From: JAQGMO01 sp050954505 | GTDB taxonomy: Bacteria; Pseudomonadota; Gammaproteobacteria; Burkholderiales; Burkholderiaceae_D | Direction of reading: 5' to 3' | DNA length: 9,663 nt | Assembly (NCBI GenBank): GCA_050954505.1 | Contig: JBPBPY010000444.1 | Coordinates: 1 to 9,663, forward strand | Shown: positions 6,978 through 9,663 of the stretch, in pieces | Numbering within the stretch: position 1 is the stretch's first letter | How the letters are laid out: the number at the start of each line of letters is the position of its first letter | Notes under the pieces: generated by a model | Seen by the model: only the letters and a program-made list of their open reading frames with translations | Database searches by the model: none | Told to the model about the DNA's origin: nothing | Made by a program: the position numbers and the translations under genes

Positions 6978-7673
6978 ATGAATTCACGCTGGATCGATAT
7001 CGACACCAAAAACGGCAACAACTTCAAGGGCTATCTGTCGCTGCCACCGACCGGCACCGGGCCCGGCATCGTGCTGATCCAGGAAATCTGGGGCGTCAAC
7101 GAGCATATCCGCGCCGTCGCCGACCAGTATGCAATGGATGGCTACGTCGTGCTGGCACCCGATGTGTTCTGGCGCCTGGAGCCGGGTGTGAACCTTGACT
7201 ACGTCGAGGAAGATACCAAAAAGGCCTACGGATTTCGCAAGACGGTCGACACCGACCTGGCCACCCAGGACATGGCCAAGGCTGCCGCCTTGCTGCGCAG
7301 CCTGCCGGAGACCAAAGGCGGTGTGGCATCGATCGGCTACTGCTACGGCGGCTTGCTGTCCTATCTCACCGCTGCCAGCGGTGCGGTGGATGCGGCAATC
7401 TGCTATTACCCGGGCGGTATCGAAAACTATCTCGGCAAGGCCGCCGATGTTCGCGTGCCGATCCTGTTCCATTTCGCCGGCGACGACGACCACATTTCGA
7501 TGGAAACCGTCGATGGCGTGAAAAAGATGTTTGCCGACGCCAGGAACGCCGTTGTCGATGTCTACGCCGGCGTTGACCACGGCTTCAACTGCTGGGGCCG
7601 GCCATCGTACAACCAGAAAGCCGCAGCTGTGGCACGTGGCTTGTCGCTATCCTTGCTTGGCAAGGTCCTCTAA
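6978..7673 (+). CDS. Dienelactone hydrolase family protein (carboxymethylenebutenolidase-like)
   Basis: This 231-residue alpha/beta hydrolase of the DLH family is soluble, with no signal peptide, so cytoplasmic. The catalytic residues line up with those of Pseudomonas ClcD (Glu36, Cys123, Asp171, His202): here Glu36 in LIQEIWGVNEHIR, nucleophile Cys122 in GYCYGG (120-125), Asp170 in HFAGDDDHIS, and His201 in GVDHGFNCWGR. Family members open the lactone ring of dienelactones in chloroaromatic breakdown, but many copies outside such pathways have unknown substrates. No other aromatic-degradation gene is nearby, so the true substrate is open. The start at 6978 is chosen for AAGAGG 9 nt upstream and for the family N-terminus; ATG at 6969 would leave no spacing, and the longer open frame to 6699 runs through the repeat array. 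It is monocistronic, closed by a strong terminator. Confidence 0.92.
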   Translation: MNSRWIDIDTKNGNNFKGYLSLPPTGTGPGIVLIQEIWGVNEHIRAVADQYAMDGYVVLAPDVFWRLEPGVNLDYVEEDTKKAYGFRKTVDTDLATQDMAKAAALLRSLPETKGGVASIGYCYGGLLSYLTAASGAVDAAICYYPGGIENYLGKAADVRVPILFHFAGDDDHISMETVDGVKKMFADARNAVVDVYAGVDHGFNCWGRPSYNQKAAAVARGLSLSLLGKVL

Positions 7674-7725
7674 TTCTGCATCCGGAAACGCCGCTGCCTC
7701 GTTGAAAAGCAGCGGATTGACCATC

Positions 7726-7766
7726 AAGGGGCACCCTGGCAAGCAATTGCCGGTGTGCCCCTTTTT
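7726..7766 (+). terminator. Rho-independent terminator after the dienelactone hydrolase gene
   Basis: A long hairpin is followed by five T. The stem pairs GGGGCAC (7728-7734) with GTGCCCC (7755-7761). It continues inward with CC/GG and GGCAA (7738-7742) / TTGCC (7747-7751) around a 4-nt loop, with single-base bulges. AA before the stem can pair with the first T bases. It lies between convergent genes. It is well formed for the plus strand; on the minus strand, downstream of ilvD, the same hairpin lacks a long U-run but may still act. Confidence 0.92.
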
Positions 7767-7771
7767 CCATT

Positions 7772-9634
7772 TCAGCGCTTGAGTTGCGCCAGGTCGCGCA
7801 CCGCACCGCGGTCGGCCGACGTCGTCAAGGCTGCATAGGCTTGCAGCGCCTGCGAGACATACCGCACGCGATTGACAGGCTGCCATGCATCGGCGCCCCG
7901 CTCCTCCATCGTGGCGCGGCGGTGGGCCAGCTCCTCGACCGAAACCCGCAGGTTGATGGTGCGCTCGGGAATGTCGATGTCGATCATGTCGCCCTCCTGC
8001 ACCAGGCCGATGGCGCCACCTTCCGCGGCTTCCGGCGAGGCATGGCCAATCACCAGGCCCGAGGAGCCACCGGAAAAACGCCCGTCGGTGAACAAGGCAC
8101 ATGCCTTGCCCAGGCCCTTGGATTTGATGTAGGACGTCGGGTACAGCATTTCCTGCATGCCGGGTCCACCCTTGGGACCTTCATAGCGGATGATGACGAC
8201 ATCGCCTGCGTGGACGCTATCGCCAAGAATGGCTTCCACCGCTGCATCCTGGCTTTCGAAGACGCGCGCACGGCCGGAAAATTTCAAGATGCTCTCATCG
8301 ACACCGGCCGTCTTGACAATACAACCCTTCTCGGCAATGTTTCCGTACAAGACCGCCAGACCACCGTCCTTGGAATAGGCGTGGGCAGAGTCGCGGATGC
8401 ACCCTGTGCTGCGGTCCAGGTCATTGTCTTCGAAGCGCTCGGACTGCGAAAACGCCACCTGGGTCGGCACGCCGCCAGGCGCGGCGCGAAACAGCTGGTG
8501 CACGGCCTGGTCATCGCTGCGGCGGATATCGTATTTTTCAATTGCCGCTGCCATGGTCGGGCTGTGCACCGTCGGCAGCGACGTGTCCAGCAGTCCTGCG
8601 CGCGCCAGTTCGCCCAGGATGGCAATGATGCCGCCGGCGCGGTGCACATCCTCGATATGGTATTTGTCGGTCATCGGCGCCACCTTGCACAGGCACGGCA
8701 CATTGCGCGAGATGCGGTCGATGTCGGCCATCTTGAATTCGACTTCGGCTTCATGGGCTGCGGCCAGCAGGTGCAGCACGGTGTTGGTGGAGCCGCCCAT
8801 GGAAACATCCAGCACCATGGCGTTTTCGAATGCCGCCTTGCTGGCGATGCTGCGTGGCAGGACCGAATAGTCATCGTGTTCGTAGTGGCGTTTTGCCAAT
8901 TCGACGATCAGGCGGCCGGCGCGCAGGAACAATTCCTTACGGTCGGAATGGGTTGCCAGGATGGTACCGTTGCCAGGCAATGCCAGTCCCAGTGCCTCGG
9001 TCAGGCAATTCATCGAATTGGCGGTAAACATGCCCGAGCACGATCCGCAGGTCGGGCAGGCGGAACGCTCGATTTCTGCCACATCGGCATCCGACACGGT
9101 ACTGTCGCCGGCCTTGACCATGGCATCGACCAGGTCCAGCTTGATGACCTTGCGGCCGTTGTCGACCACCTTGATGACCTTGCCGGCTTCCATCGGACCG
9201 CCGGAAACGAAGACCACCGGAATGTTCAGGCGCATGGCTGCCATCAGCATGCCCGGCGTGATCTTGTCGCAATTGGAAATGCAGACCATTGCATCGGCGC
9301 AGTGGGCATTGACCATGTATTCAACCGAGTCGGCGATCAAATCACGCGATGGCAGCGAATACAGCATGCCGCCATGGCCCATGGCAATGCCGTCATCGAC
9401 GGCAATGGTATTGAATTCCTTGGCCACGCCACCCGATTTTTCGATTTCGCGCGCCACCATCTGGCCCAGGTCCTTCAAATGGACGTGGCCGGGCACGAAC
9501 TGGGTAAACGAATTGACCACCGCAATGATCGGTTTGTCGAAGTCGCCATCCTTCATGCCTGTGGCGCGCCACAGGGCGCGGGCGCCTGCCATGTTGCGGC
9601 CCTGGGTGGTGGTATGGGAACGGTAGGTTGGCAT
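7772..9634 (-). CDS. ilvD: Dihydroxy-acid dehydratase
   Basis: This 620-residue cytoplasmic iron-sulfur enzyme dehydrates 2,3-dihydroxy-isovalerate and 2,3-dihydroxy-3-methylvalerate to the keto acids for valine/leucine and isoleucine. It is the long E. coli-like type, nearly colinear with E. coli IlvD and with a 4-residue insertion near 153-163. Cluster ligands are Cys122 in CISNCDKITPG and Cys199 in CPTCGSCSGMF (E. coli Cys195). The Mg site is Asp81, Asp123 and Lys124. Other hallmarks are TTTQGRNMAGARALWRATGM (8-27), NTIAVDDGIAMGHGGMLYSL (75-94), MGGSTNTVLHLLAAAHEAE, YEGPKGGPGMQEMLYPTS and DGRFSGG near the C-terminus. The gene is complete. The start at 9634 has a strong ribosome-binding site (AGGAGA, 5 nt away). 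No other ilv gene is in the window; ilvD is often separate from ilvBHC. No attenuator is visible in the 29 bp upstream. Confidence 0.98.
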   Translation of the reverse strand: MPTYRSHTTTQGRNMAGARALWRATGMKDGDFDKPIIAVVNSFTQFVPGHVHLKDLGQMVAREIEKSGGVAKEFNTIAVDDGIAMGHGGMLYSLPSRDLIADSVEYMVNAHCADAMVCISNCDKITPGMLMAAMRLNIPVVFVSGGPMEAGKVIKVVDNGRKVIKLDLVDAMVKAGDSTVSDADVAEIERSACPTCGSCSGMFTANSMNCLTEALGLALPGNGTILATHSDRKELFLRAGRLIVELAKRHYEHDDYSVLPRSIASKAAFENAMVLDVSMGGSTNTVLHLLAAAHEAEVEFKMADIDRISRNVPCLCKVAPMTDKYHIEDVHRAGGIIAILGELARAGLLDTSLPTVHSPTMAAAIEKYDIRRSDDQAVHQLFRAAPGGVPTQVAFSQSERFEDNDLDRSTGCIRDSAHAYSKDGGLAVLYGNIAEKGCIVKTAGVDESILKFSGRARVFESQDAAVEAILGDSVHAGDVVIIRYEGPKGGPGMQEMLYPTSYIKSKGLGKACALFTDGRFSGGSSGLVIGHASPEAAEGGAIGLVQEGDMIDIDIPERTINLRVSVEELAHRRATMEERGADAWQPVNRVRYVSQALQAYAALTTSADRGAVRDLAQLKR

Positions 9635-9663
9635 GGTGTCTCCTGATGCGGCGTATGTGTGGG

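Noticed and set aside
7784..9646. 620-codon plus-strand open frame almost exactly antisense to ilvD
   Set aside because: It is a shadow created by the high-GC codon use of ilvD. Its translation is rich in His, Gln, Arg and Ala and resembles nothing, while the minus strand is a perfect IlvD with a strong ribosome-binding site.

Overview
The window looks like chromosome from a GC-rich betaproteobacterium. Burkholderiales, probably Oxalobacteraceae, is my inference from protein style, from the E. coli-like long IlvD and from the aap operon; no taxonomic marker is present. Gene density is ordinary and there is no sign of phage, insertion sequence, CRISPR, tRNA or rRNA.

Layout, left to right. The left edge cuts the 5' part of a bifunctional penicillin-binding protein 1A gene (minus strand). 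Upstream of it, in the same direction, lies a small acidic hypothetical gene (629-889). A 316-bp stretch without a recognised gene follows, then a plus-strand gene for a small cysteine-rich four-helix-bundle copper-storage protein (Csp3/DUF326 type, 14 Cys). Convergent with it is a complete general L-amino acid ABC transporter operon, aapJQMP, read on the minus strand from about 5.9 kb down to 1.58 kb. It encodes the periplasmic binding protein, two permeases and the ATPase. The genes are packed very tightly: 6 nt between aapJ and aapQ, and the aapQ stop abuts the aapM start. The one larger gap, between aapM and aapP, is filled exactly by a 29-codon open frame that abuts aapM (TAA|ATG) and overlaps aapP (ATGA).

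Upstream of aapJ is a minus-strand DUF2177 membrane-protein gene. A 495-bp divergent intergenic region then separates it from a plus-strand dienelactone hydrolase gene. This region holds the most unusual feature of the window: at least eleven consecutive 11-bp tandem units (6616-6736) in two sequence subfamilies, with A/T positions in strict 11-bp phase. A strong rho-independent terminator follows the hydrolase gene. The window ends with a complete minus-strand ilvD (dihydroxy-acid dehydratase, branched-chain amino acid synthesis).

The genes are mostly housekeeping or nutrient uptake: cell-wall synthesis, copper buffering, amino acid import, branched-chain amino acid synthesis. I see no new defence or mobile system. 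The items most worth a second look are the 11-bp phased repeat array and the 29-codon frame inside the aap operon.
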